Positions 22,733-33,969 of a DNA stretch of 64,000 bases are shown piece by piece (within the stretch, counting starts at the first letter, position 1; each line of letters starts with the position of its first letter). Origin of the DNA: Homarus americanus (taxonomy: Eukaryota; Arthropoda; Malacostraca; Decapoda; Nephropidae). Made by a program: the position numbers and the translations under genes. A model generated the notes under the pieces. It was not told the DNA's origin, did no database searches, and saw nothing but the letters and a program-made list of their open reading frames with translations. The stretch is taken from the NCBI RefSeq assembly GCF_018991925.1, contig NW_024738608.1, positions 3,064,438 through 3,128,437 of the forward strand, written 5' to 3'.

Positions 22733-23640
22733 CACCACCGCCTCTACCACAACCACCACCACCTCTACCACCACCACCTCTACCACCACCAATACCACCA
22801 CCTCTACCACCACTACCACCATCTCTACAACCACCAATACCACCGCCTCTACCACAACCACAACCACCTCTACCACCAAATACCACCTCTACCTACCACC
22901 ACCACACCACCCCCACCACCACCACCACCACCACCACCTCACACCACCACACCACCCACCCCTCCACCCCTACCACCACTACCACCACCTCACAACCACC
23001 ACCCCCACCACCACCCCCACCACCACTCACCACACCATCCACCTCAACCACCACCACCACCTCACCACCACCACCACCACCACACCACACCACCACCCAC
23101 CACCACCACCACCACCCCACCACCACCACCACCACCACCACCCCACCTACACCACCACCACCACACACCACCACCTCCACCACCCCACCACCACCACCCC
23201 ACCACAACCACCCCACCACCACCCCACCACCACCACCACCACCACCACCACCACCACCACCACCACACCACCACCACCACCACCACCACCTCTACCACCA
23301 CCACCACCCACCACCACCACCACCACCTACACCACCACTACCACCAACCACACCACACCACCATCTACAACCACCACTACCATCACCTCTACCACCACCA
23401 CCTCTACCACCACCTCTAAAACCACCACTACCACCATTCTTCTATCACCACCACTACCATCATCTCTACCACCACCACCACCACCATATCTACCACCACA
23501 ACCTCCACCAACACCACCACAAAAACCACCACTACCACCACTTCTTCTATCACCACCACTACCATCATCTCTACCACCACCACCACCACCACCATATCTA
23601 CCACCACATCCTCCACCAACACCACCACCCCTACAGCCAA
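22733..23640. repeat. CCA/CAC triplet tract of about 0.9 kb
   Basis: Nearly pure CCA triplets with CTA, ACA and CCC interruptions. It is open in several frames as His-, Thr- or Pro-rich peptides (and Gly/Trp/Val on the other strand), which marks a repeat rather than a gene. A roughly 120-base segment starting with the CACTACCATCA type recurs near 23450 and 23560. Confidence 0.95.
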
Positions 23641-23717
23641 ACAGTTTACGGGCATCAAGTAACGTACTCTGGATAAAGGCATTGTGAGCGAATTATCTCT
23701 CTCTCTCGTCTCTCGCC

Positions 23718-24998
23718 ATGCGCATCATCCTAGGTTGCCCAAAATCAACCAGAATTGTAAACATGAGGAAAGAGCTCGGACTGCCCTCCCTATCTGAGAG
23801 GATAGCCCTACTTAATACCATGTTTTGTGTCAAAGTTTTGAAGAACAATGGTTCTCAAACTACAACTCAAACTGAGTTGATGTTCTATCTAAGTAATCCC
23901 GACCATCTCGCCAACCTTCCACAAAAGACTCTCTTTGGGGCGTGGCTTCATAAAAGTGTTGCAGATCTCCTGAAACTGAATGTCCCAATCACCCCAGACG
24001 AACCTATTAATGCCATTCCTCCTTGGCTGGACATATCAGTTCCTATTAATTACACTCCTGTTGGTAGTAAGCAAATGTTAAACACCGATGTGGTGAGATG
24101 TGTCACACTAGAAACTATTAACAGACACATAGAGAGTATTAAATCAAGTGAATGTTATGCTTTTACTGATGGTTCTGTGCAGACAAACACAGGTAGAACA
24201 GGCTGTGCAATTGTAATATATAAAGAAAAAGAGATGATAGTGTCAAACAAACAAAGGCTGAACAACTGGGCCAGCACAACACAAACTGAACTAACTGGAA
24301 TCTACTTAGCCACAGACTACCTCAAAGAAAATGGAGGTGGGGTGATATTCTGTGACTCTCAAAGTGCTTTGAAATCAATGAACAGCCCGTCAGGCTCTAT
24401 GTCTAAAGTTGCATGTGATATTAAAAGGAATGTGATAACTGCCAATGAGAACAACTTTCGTATCGAATTTGTGTGGATTCCGTCCCATGTTGGAATCAGG
24501 TATCATGACCGTGCTGATAGACTGGCCAATGAGGCATGTAAGAAAGAAAATGTTGACCGCGACCTTGGTCTGTCCAATGCTGTAATTAAAAACATTCAAG
24601 TCAGAATCATGAACTCTGATCTAGAAGAAGTGAGAAATGCAGAGAGACCTGACAGTTGTAGCATTAGTAAATATGACAAATTTTGTAACAAGAGGTACCG
24701 GTATGGCCAGCATAAGGACAGAACCAGACAATGTGATGTAGTCGTGGCCAGAATTAGGCTAGGATACAGACACATCTGGCAAGTTAGTAACGCTGTACCC
24801 ATACCGGAACACTCAGCATGTAAACTTTGTGATAAACCTTTAAAGCATACACTTGAACACTATATTATTGAATGTGACACTGTCAAAGACTTCAGGCCAC
24901 CTGACTTACTGTATCTTGAACTATGTAATTACTTCATTGAATCAGGTGTGCTTGAGGACATTCTTGCTGTTTATCCCAAATTTGCTAGCCCACACTGA
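23718..24998 (+). CDS. LINE family C polyprotein C-terminus with RNase H domain
   Basis: 426 codons without a stop. Residues 1-30 (MRIILGCPKST, RKELGLPSL) are the conserved post-thumb segment of I/Jockey-group reverse transcriptases. Residues 148-275 form an RNase H domain with all four acidic residues visible: D151 in FTDGS, E191 in TQTELTGIYLA, D213 in FCDSQSAL and D267 in HDRADRLANEA. WIPSHVGI sits at 253-260. A C-terminal zinc-knuckle-like motif follows: C368, C371, H377, H381, C386 (CKLCDKPLKHTLEHYIIEC). RNase H removes the RNA strand of the hybrid during target-primed reverse transcription. The initial Met is only the first ATG in the truncated copy, not a real start, and an in-frame stop lies just upstream near 23685. 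With catalytic residues kept, this is among the youngest coding remnants in the window. Confidence 0.9.
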   Translation: MRIILGCPKSTRIVNMRKELGLPSLSERIALLNTMFCVKVLKNNGSQTTTQTELMFYLSNPDHLANLPQKTLFGAWLHKSVADLLKLNVPITPDEPINAIPPWLDISVPINYTPVGSKQMLNTDVVRCVTLETINRHIESIKSSECYAFTDGSVQTNTGRTGCAIVIYKEKEMIVSNKQRLNNWASTTQTELTGIYLATDYLKENGGGVIFCDSQSALKSMNSPSGSMSKVACDIKRNVITANENNFRIEFVWIPSHVGIRYHDRADRLANEACKKENVDRDLGLSNAVIKNIQVRIMNSDLEEVRNAERPDSCSISKYDKFCNKRYRYGQHKDRTRQCDVVVARIRLGYRHIWQVSNAVPIPEHSACKLCDKPLKHTLEHYIIECDTVKDFRPPDLLYLELCNYFIESGVLEDILAVYPKFASPH

Positions 24999-25036
24999 TT
25001 AGTCTTCAATTAGAATATGACTCCAATGTATGTGAT

Positions 25037-25550
25037 CCACTGACCTATATATGCTGCTGGTGAATGTGATGTATTTCCTTCTTTGTGTACGAACCTTTGT
25101 CCTGCGTGGCAGTGAACAGTGGCATTACCCACATGAATCTGACCTATATATAGTGTCAATGAATATGATGCATTCCTTGTGTACGAACCTCTGTCCTGTA
25201 TGGCAGTGGAAAGTGACATTACCCACATGAATCTGACCGACGTATATGTATGTATGTGTGCGTGTGTGCATGTATATGTACGTGTACATGTATATGTGTA
25301 TGTATATACGTATATGTATGTATATGTGTGTGTGTGTGTTTACATATATGTATATGTACTGTCAATGAATATGATGCAACTCTTTGTGTACGAACCTCTG
25401 TCCTGCATGGCAGTGAACAGTGACATTACCCATATGAATCTGACCTATATACATTTATAGTTGTTAATGAATATGATGTATTTCTTTGTGTGTGAACCTC
25501 TTTCCTGCGTGACAGTGAGAAGTGATACCACCCTCAGTGTCAAGACCTGG
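25037..25550 (+). repeat. Four ~95-bp tandem units in the LINE C 3' UTR
   Basis: Units begin near 25037, 25138, 25233 and 25446. Each contains GAATATGATG, TGTGTACGAACCTCTGTCCT, GGCAGTG and CCCACATGAATCTGACC. The third unit is split by a TG/TA-rich microsatellite at about 25239-25360. Copy 1 at 22.1 kb has only two units, so the number varies between copies. Confidence 0.9.
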
Positions 25551-25617
25551 CTGAATTACGCAGAATAGGCAAACTGTACTACAAGCTCTGCCAATAAATT
25601 TGTTAAACTAAAACTTC

Positions 25618-25625
25618 TCTCGCTC

Positions 25626-25676
<51 letters not shown>
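25618..25676. repeat. CT microsatellite after LINE C tail
   Basis: A (CT)n run with a few CG interruptions. Confidence 0.9.
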
Positions 25677-25678
<2 letters not shown>

Positions 25679-27118
25679 TATCATCGATATTATCTCTTTT
25701 TCTCTCCATCTTTCCAATAACAAAGAGAATTTATGTGACTTTCTTGGCGTCGAGTGTTGAGTCTTGTCCTTGGGGTGTAACTTGAGCGTGTGCTGTACAA
25801 TTGTTTGGTATTAACTCTTGAGAGAGACGCTCCGACTGGCCAGCTATTTGGAAGCAAGCTAAATAAACAGCATCTCGAATGGTTGTTTTTCCGGGAGAAA
25901 ATATTGTCTCTCTAGCCCCAAGGGAAGGCAATTGGGGGTACGAACGGATTGTTGAGTACGCTGACGGATGCCTAGTTGTTGAGTCACTTGATCTACGAGG
26001 ACATACACACACACACGTCGTCGTTTTTTGGTAATGGTGCAACATGGCCAATTGACTCACTGGTCTTGCTCCATCTTGGAAAGTGTGAGTTTTATCATTC
26101 ACGACACAGAGCCAGCCGAATGATGATGACGAACAAGTTTTAGAGTTAATGACATAATTAGGCGTTTTAGTGTAACTTAAATATGTGTTTTATCGTCTAT
26201 TTGCGTGTGGACGAAGGTTGTCGCGTATCGTAGAGCTCATACACCCCTAGGGTCATCGTCATCACTGTTGACCTTGACGTGAGTAAATGTCAACCTATTG
26301 TGCCAGAGTTTGACTTCGGTAACCTTTCACTTAATCCAATTTACATCTAATTAATAAATAAGGCCAGAATACCCAACAAGGGAGCAACAACTTCCTTGAC
26401 ACAACAATTGGCACTGGTGACACAAGAAGCGACCCCCTCCCTCTCTTCCCCTCCCCCTGCGCTCCAACCTAAAACAACTGATAACAAAAAAAGTTACAAA
26501 TATATTAGTCTCCAGATGAATACGATCACTTAATCCTGTACAGTAGTTTATTTGGTATCTAAAGATAATATTATTATTATACTATTGAGAATCAGAGTAA
26601 AGAAGCGATTATGTTCTCAGGAAATAAACTCCATTTAAGAGTAGACGAATGGGAGAGTCTGAGAACCACTGAATATTACCCGAGATATTTACAGCGTTGG
26701 GATATAATATTACTCTTCTCTGTGTGTACAAGACGATGTGACGCCATACTACACATGGCCAACTGGTATCACTCTTCAGGGACTTTACTTTTGTGAATAT
26801 TTACACTAAATGATTTTAATTACCATGTCTTGTCTAGTGTAGTTTCATCATGCTGGTCCGAGTGTTTTGTTGGTGGTTGTGTGTATGTCACGGCCTTCAC
26901 TCTCTTGCACCAAGACTTGGCTCCTCGAAAAACTAGTGTATTATTGTTTTAGTTGTTGTAGTTGCTGTAGTTGTTGAAGTTGTAGTACTTGTTGTTGTTG
27001 TTTTAGGTCCTTCTACTGCTAGGGTTATCGTGCGTCTAATCTCTACAACACACAACTGATGACCGTGACAAAAGTAGGTCTCCTGTTTTTTGAACCGAGA
27101 CTTGCGAGCTTAAACTTT

Positions 27119-27121
<3 letters not shown>
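25677..27121. other. Gene-free stretch with unrecognised minus-strand frame
   Basis: A 123-codon minus frame at 25731-26102 (start MNDKTHTFQDGARPVSQLAM) has ordinary amino-acid composition apart from a CVCVC repeat, but no domain I know. It could be a decayed element or exon, or a chance frame. A GTT/GTA-rich segment lies at 26940-27005. Nothing else is recognised. Confidence 0.4.
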
Positions 27122-27176
<55 letters not shown>

Positions 27177-27316
27177 GACGTATTGTAGTGATGTGACGTG
27201 ATACAGTGATTGTGGTGTAGTGTGACGTAGCGTGAAATACAGTGACTGGAGTTATAAGACAGTGAATGAGGTATGGTGTAGTGTGTGTGTGTGTGCGTGT
27301 GTGTGTGTGTGTGTGT
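27122..27316. repeat. AC run and GT run in inverted arrangement
   Basis: (AC)n at 27122-27173 and (GT)n at about 27279-27316, separated by roughly 105 bases of AGTG/TGTAGTG-rich sequence. Confidence 0.95.
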
Positions 27317-27586
27317 CGTCATAAGTTACGATAAATTAGTATCGCTTAAAATCATGTTCTGTTCACATTTTACTTTAACAAATGAGTAATCTATAGTTAC
27401 CATTCTCTCTCTCTTCTTCCGTCTTCTCACTTTCTCTATTTCTCCATATATCACCACCTCTCTCTCTCTCTCTCTGAGTAACCTCCCCCATACAACATCT
27501 CACCCGTGACAAATTCCCCCAACAGTCAAATTTCACGGATAATATAATTTTGAGCTTTAAGTAATGCATATTTTTATTCTACCTAT

Positions 27587-27625
27587 TCTTCTTCTTCCTC
27601 TTCTTCTTCTTCTTCCTCTTCCTCC

Positions 27626-27657
<32 letters not shown>

Positions 27658-28095
27658 TTCTCCTTCTTGTGGTGGTGGGGGGGAAGGAGTTCTTGCTCTT
27701 CCTCATTTTCTTTTTATCCTGTGTTTCTTGTTCCTCTTCCACCCCTTGTTAATCATAATCTTCCACTACTGTTTTTCTCTTCTATTTATTATTTTTTTCT
27801 CTTCTCCTCTTCTTTAATCTCTCATTTACGATTATCTTTACTTTACTTTTTTCTTTACTTTTTCTTCTTCTTCATCTTACTTATTCCTCCTCTTCGTCAT
27901 CATTATCATCACCTTTTCCTCCTCCTGCTCCTCATCCCTCTCTTCTACTTCTCTTCCTTAACGTCTCTCGTCTTCTCTTCCTCTCCTCCTCCTCCTCTCT
28001 TTCTCTCTCAGTCTCCCTTATCTTATCTTAACGTCTTTTATTCCTCCTTCCCCTCCTCTCCTTTCTCCTTTTCCCTATCTTTTCTTATCGTCTTC
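27587..28095. repeat. CTT/CCT pyrimidine-rich tract
   Basis: (CTT)n with CCT at 27587-27668, then 400 bases of T- and C-rich low-complexity sequence. The L/F/S-rich frame of 151 codons is a composition artefact. Confidence 0.85.
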
Positions 28096-28120
28096 TCCTC
28101 TTCTTTATTCTTCGTATTAT

Positions 28121-28421
28121 GACACATAAGGACTATACAACTACACGTAAGGACTATATAACTACACGTAAGGGTTATATAACTACACGTAAGGGCTATA
28201 TAACTACACGTAAGGGCTATATAACTAAACGTAAGGGCTATATAACTACACGTAAGGGTTATATAACTACACGTAAGGGCTATATAACTACACGTAAGGG
28301 CTATATAACTACACGTAAGGGCTATATAACTGCACGTAAGGGCTATATAACTACACATAAGGACTATACAACTACACGTAAGGGCTATATAACTACACGT
28401 CGCTATATAATTACACGTAAC
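28121..28421. repeat. 21-bp satellite, about 14 copies, open on both strands
   Basis: The unit CTACACGTAAGGGCTATATA plus A is repeated with few changes. Because 21 is a multiple of three and the unit lacks stops in at least one frame per strand, it yields a GYITTRK heptad on the plus strand and a SYIALTC heptad on the minus strand. I see no start context or flanking coding sequence, so I treat it as a satellite. Confidence 0.9.
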
Positions 28422-28930
28422 ACATTCGTCTTGTGAACTCAACTTATTTTCAAACTAGAATTAAGTGAAGAAAAACGAAAAAATGGTGACCAATTAAAAC
28501 CCCGAAATAAACATTACATGCATTTCTAGTGGCTGCGAGATCAAATACAGGTGATCACAGATAGACTACAGGTAATGTAATTAGCATGAAGAAAGGGCTG
28601 ACCATTATGGTCAGATCTCAATCATAAAGTGATCAAAAATAGTTTATAAAATCGCACTTATTATGAATGATATTCTTCAGGATATTTCAGCAAGAGTATA
28701 TGACTAACTTCAACTGAAGTCCACTGATATTTCTTTGACTTTCGACATGAAACCGAATTTTCAACTGAACTCTCAATCTTAACACAGACGAGAACAATCA
28801 ATATGGCTGCTGGTGGTCATTTGATCCAAAATATATAAAAAAATCATAAGACTTGTTCAGCGTTATGAAGATGATGTCTAGTCTTATGAACATACACGTA
28901 TTTTTTTTAGAGAAAATACTGTAGATGGGT
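28422..28930. other. Gene-free stretch, nothing recognised
   Basis: Ordinary AT-rich sequence with no recognisable domain or repeat. Confidence 0.5.
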
Positions 28931-29263
28931 ACGCTACTACTACTTCTACTACTATTTCGCTGTCACACGGAATCGAGTATGACGATCATCCAGCTATGAT
29001 ACAATGATATGAGTTATTAAGGATGTCACCTACAATAGGTTGGTGAGTTTTGAGGTGACTAAATATAGGATCGGCAGGCTCGTTCATAGATATTACACGT
29101 GTGGAGAGCTACATCTAGTACGGAAGGGACGGTGGCAGCGTCTTTCCGCTGCTGGCGCTTGTCTGCCGCGGTTTGCAGTCGGGCTAACTCGAAAGTATTG
29201 ACACCTCGTGTGGTGCTCCTCCAAGCGTTACTGTGTGGAGTGATCGTTTCCCAGGTGGGATAT
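28931..29263 (-). mobile_element. LINE family D 3' end with C2H2-like C-terminal finger
   Basis: The minus strand reads NAWRSTTRGVNTFELARLQ, AADKRQQRKDAA, then HTCNIYERACRSYI and, after a one-base shift, SHLKTHQ. This fits the C-terminal C2H2 finger of a widespread animal LINE group (TCNxC..C..IGL.SHL.THR), with the second cysteine replaced by Tyr. A short UTR with a GATCGTCATACTCGATTCCG block follows and ends in a (TAG)n tail near 28931-28960. The 5' end is lost at the AC run starting at 29264. Confidence 0.7.
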
Positions 29264-29322
29264 GTGTACACACGTACACGCACGCACGCACACACAAATG
29301 CACACACGCACGCACGCACACA
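29264..29322. repeat. ACAC/ACGC microsatellite
   Basis: A mixed (AC)n/(CGCA)n tract immediately beyond the 5' end of LINE D. Confidence 0.9.
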
Positions 29323-29408
29323 CTGTTAAAGAAATAACGGGGTAAGTGATAGACTCTGTGAGTGTCAGTGAAGACGATGAGGAGAAGTATGTTAACTTGG
29401 AAGTGACC

Positions 29409-29439
29409 TCCTCCTCCTCCTCCTCCTCCTCCTCCTCCA
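29409..29439. repeat. CTC triplet run
   Basis: About ten pure CTC triplets. Confidence 0.9.
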
Positions 29440-29531
29440 AGACAAGGCAGCTATACACAGTTACTCCACCAGTGTTGTCACTTCCTTAATTTCTCCATTT
29501 ATTTGCTCAGCTGGGATAGGACGAGGCTGAG

Positions 29532-29612
29532 GTGTGTGTTTGTAGGTGTATGTGTACGTGTGTGTGTGTGTAGCTGTGTGTGTGTAGCTGTGTGTGTGTG
29601 TGTGTGTGTGTG
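29532..29612. repeat. GT-rich microsatellite
   Basis: (GT)n with TAGGTG and AGCTGTG interruptions, directly abutting the 3' end of LINE E. Confidence 0.9.
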
Positions 29613-30800
<1,188 letters not shown>

Positions 30801-30877
30801 GTGTGTGTTGTATTTTTTTACGGGATTAGCCCACCAGGGCACAGGTCAATGACCCACCTCAGGGCCTGGTGGCGAAA

Positions 30878-30990
<113 letters not shown>

Positions 30991-31044
30991 GACCATAAAT
31001 ATATAAATAAATAAATTAATAATATATGTATGTTGTGTTGTCAA

Positions 31045-31235
31045 AGTAAGAGAGGCAATGAAGACCCTGCAACTGTGTGTAAATGAGGCAGAAAGTCAGA
31101 TCAGCAACCTGGGACTTGGTCACAATATTCTTGATGCCATATGTCAGCAGGGTCTACCATTAGACAACACATTATGCTTCCAATATCTTCACAGACGGTA
31201 GTACCCCCCTGTTTGGTAGTTGCCTACTACCTAAT
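31045..31235 (+). repeat. Unclassified dispersed repeat U, copy 1
   Basis: The plus strand has a stop-free run of about 50 codons: VREAMKTLQLCVNEAESQ, SNLGLGHNILDAICQQGL, PLDNTLCFQYL, then a stop. The last 110 bases match, on the opposite strand, the segment at 57.05-57.17 kb. I do not recognise the family. It may be the end of a mobile-element ORF or of a host-derived retrocopy. Confidence 0.6.
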
Positions 31236-31263
31236 ACCTGTTACGTGTGTGTGTATGTGTAGT

Positions 31264-31282
31264 GTGCGCGCGCGCGCGCGCG
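31264..31282. repeat. CG dinucleotide run
   Basis: Nine consecutive CG/GC steps after a GTGTGTATGTG segment: an alternating purine-pyrimidine block of Z-DNA type, at the 5' end of the next CR1 fragment. Confidence 0.9.
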
Positions 31283-31283
31283 A

Positions 31284-32640
31284 AGAAATAAATTAAGAGG
31301 TCCTGATGAGATATATGTTAGAGTATTAAAGAAGTGTAAGGAAGAACTTAGCATGTCTCTGGGGAATTTTTTTAACATGTTATTAAAATCGGTAGTTGAT
31401 ACAGAATCTTATATGAGAGCGAATGTGATACAAATTATAAAAAAATAAATAAATAAATAAAAACGCTAAATCCCTTAACTATCCTCAAACTAACACCCAA
31501 TCAGTTCAACATCAATTGTGGGAAACAATAGTTACAAATTCAATGGGAACTCACCTCTAGAAACCTAAGTTGATAATGGCTCTCAGTATGCCTTTACCAG
31601 AGGGCGTTCGTGTCTGACAAATCTATTATTATTATTCTTTACAACGGATTGATGAATCAGTGGACGATGGACACGATTATGATGTGGTTTAACCTCGACT
31701 TCAGTAAAAACTTCGACAGAGTCCATCACGTAAGACTAATATTGTACGTGAAATAGCGGCACGTGGTGTTGGAAAAGATAATTGTAATTGTTAGCAGACA
31801 GGAAGCAGAGTTAACATTAAAAGTACAAAACCAGATTGGGGTAAAGTCACTTGAGGCTCAATACGTGGACCATTACTATTCATTATATACAACACACAAG
31901 AATGGGGCGTGTAAAATCTGGCGAGGACTTCTAAATCACAGAAAGATCTGAATAAACTTTTGGTGTGGACTCAAAGATGGCAGATGCAATTTAATGTTGG
32001 GAAAAATGTAAAGTTCTAAGGCTAAGGAATAGAAACGGGAACAGACTATACAGTAAGCTGAACAAGGTTGTTATCAAAACAATTCTTTGCGAGAAAGAAT
32101 TGGGCTAACAAGGTACTATGGTTCATATCTATGATCATAGTCCGAAGACAAGCCAAGTTATCCTTGAACTGTCTTGAGTATGAGAGACCTCACTTGGTTT
32201 ATGCGGTTCAGTTTTGGTCACCGTACTAAGGAGCTGATATCGATTCTCTAGATAGCATTCAGAGGAGGATGTCAAAGGTAATCCTAGGCATAAGGAACCT
32301 TGAGTAAAGAGACATTAAAAAAATCTGACTCCGCATCTTCAGAGGTGATATAACTAAGGTACTTCAATTATCAAACTAGGAGCGAACACGTAGCAATGGT
32401 TTTAAATTAGAAAATTTTAGATTTAGGCGTGAGATAGGTAAACACTCTGGTTTAGAAATAGAGTAGTGGATAAGTGGAACAAGTTACCAAACATCATCAT
32501 TAACCCGTACACGCTGGGTAGATTCAAATACAGGTTTGACAGATATAAGAGTGATAGGGGTTGGGTATAAACAGGGCCGTCTAGTATGGACCAATAGACC
32601 CGCTGCAGTTTCCTCCATTCTTATGTTATTGTGTGTGAGT
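31284..32640 (+). mobile_element. CR1-type LINE, 5'-truncated and decayed
   Basis: Aligns by eye with the fuller copy at 45.2-46.7 kb: GPDEIYVRVLKKCKEELSMS at the start, then relics of the YLDF catalytic region near 31690, VPQGS-like and KFNV-type segments, VYAVQFWSPY near 32200, and VVDKWNKLPNIIIN near 32465. It ends with the shared UTR block TGCAGTTTCCTCCATTCTTA. Many stops and indels are present, so it is old and inactive. Confidence 0.85.
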
Positions 32641-32872
32641 GATGGTAGGTTGTCCCGTGTGCATAACGTTCTCTTTATTTTTCCATTTAATCATTCAAGA
32701 CTTAACAAAGACGCACAGTGATGACAGACGACTAATTACTCTATATTAATCACACCTGAGAGAGAGAGAGTTGACATTCACATATGTATTTTAGTGACTT
32801 GAATACGACGTTAGAGACTAAGCCACACCCACGGCTCTGACGTGGTTGCCATACTTTTATTCGTCGCCTTGT

Positions 32873-33249
32873 TTTTTTTTTTTTTTTTTTTTTTTTTATT
32901 GAGCACCCCCTACAATCTTGTGTAAGGTGAAGCGCAGAAGCGTTTACAGCGCCCAACAGGGAAGCATGCTAAGTTCATGCTTGCCTTTATGTCTCATGAG
33001 TTAAGGGCGTAGAAGCCTGAAGAGTCAATGGTTTATGTCTAAGCAAGTTATTGGAAGCTCCAACAACTTGTCCCTGAATACGAATTCGCAACTTTCGATT
33101 TACAGCAGGTACCTACATTGCTGCTAGGTGAACAGGGACCAAGGGAGGCTGGGAAGTGTGTCAGAACAACTTTCCACCGGCCCGGGAATCGAACCTGTGA
33201 CATCTCGCTTGCGAGGCAAGAGGGGTACCGTTCTACCAACCGGCGCCCC
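32873..33249 (-). mobile_element. tRNA-Ala-like SINE with LINE E-like tail
   Basis: On the minus strand it begins with a tRNA-derived head (33249-33177): A box-like GGTTGGTAGAACGG, an anticodon arm CTTGC-CTCGCAA-GCGAG (anticodon CGC, alanine), and an exact B box GGTTCGATTCC. A body of about 250 bases follows, including TTCACCTAGCAGCAATGTAG. It then ends in CTTCTGCGCTTCACC, GGGGGTGCTCAATAAA and a poly(A) of more than 20 (poly(T) on plus at about 32873-32897). The tail resembles the 3' end of LINE E. RNA polymerase III would transcribe it from the A and B boxes. Confidence 0.85.
33177..33249 (-). other. tRNA-related head of the SINE (A and B boxes)
   Basis: The anticodon stem-loop and T-arm sequence are well kept, but the acceptor stem does not pair properly, so this is a SINE promoter rather than a functional tRNA gene. 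Confidence 0.8.
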
Positions 33250-33969
33250 GTCGCCGTGGTTGACTTGGTTGCCATAGTATTGTCGATGCCACATTAAATA
33301 CAAAATCGCCATTGTCAAATAATGTTGGTTGCCAGATATAGAAACACACACACACACACAAGGTCTTGGTTGCTATATTATCAGTCTTTTGTCGAATTAT
33401 TATACTGGGGATAATTTAATTCATACGGAGAGACAGACACACAGATACTTTATTGGGTGTTATATTAAAAAAAATAATATAATTTCATTCACACACACTG
33501 CTGATGTTAAGTTTCATTTAACTGAACCTAACCAAACCTAACCTAACATGACCTAACCTAACCCAACCCAAATATACTAAAAATTATAAACTCGGATCTA
33601 ACTGTTCATATGCAAAGAAAACTGGATCTACTGACACTTTCATATACTGAACGTATCCGAATGTAACTCAACGTAGCGTAACATGACCTGATATATTTTG
33701 GATTATGATTACAGAGATTTTCTTGATTATCATTACATTGGTTTATATGTTGTTCAATGTTGCTGATACCGTTTATGTTGGTGTTATGTTTTTCTGCTGT
33801 TAATACCTCTTTTGTTGCTGTTAAATCTGTTGTTGCTGCTCTTAATACCGCTTCAGTTGATGCTATCTGCTGTTGCTCTTATTTGTTTAAGGAACTCTGC
33901 GGAGTAAACATTAAGACGCACCCTCCTCCCCTTTCTTAACCAACTCACTAATGGTGACGCCGTTCAGTA
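33250..33969. other. Gene-free stretch with CCTAA-like tract
   Basis: CCTAACCTAAC-type degenerate pentamers lie at about 33521-33570, and a GTTGCTGTTAATACC-like degenerate repeat at 33735-33890. No gene is recognised. Confidence 0.55.

Larger units (their letters stand above)
23716..25614 (+). mobile_element. LINE family C, copy 2: 3' half with open frame and repeated UTR
   Basis: A 5'-truncated non-LTR retrotransposon. It begins abruptly in the C-terminal part of the reverse transcriptase next to the CCA tract. It retains an intact frame with an RNase H domain, then a 3' UTR of four roughly 95-base tandem units and the terminal block CAATAAATTTGTTAAACTAA shared with copy 1. A (CT)n run at 25618-25676 follows the tail. 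Confidence 0.85.

Noticed and set aside
22661..23687. Long His/Thr/Pro-rich frames of 252 and 330 codons
   Set aside because: The CCA triplet repeat is open in several frames at once, which a real gene would not show.
33177..33249. Functional tRNA-Ala gene
   Set aside because: The acceptor stem does not pair, and the sequence continues into a SINE body with a LINE-like tail and poly(A).
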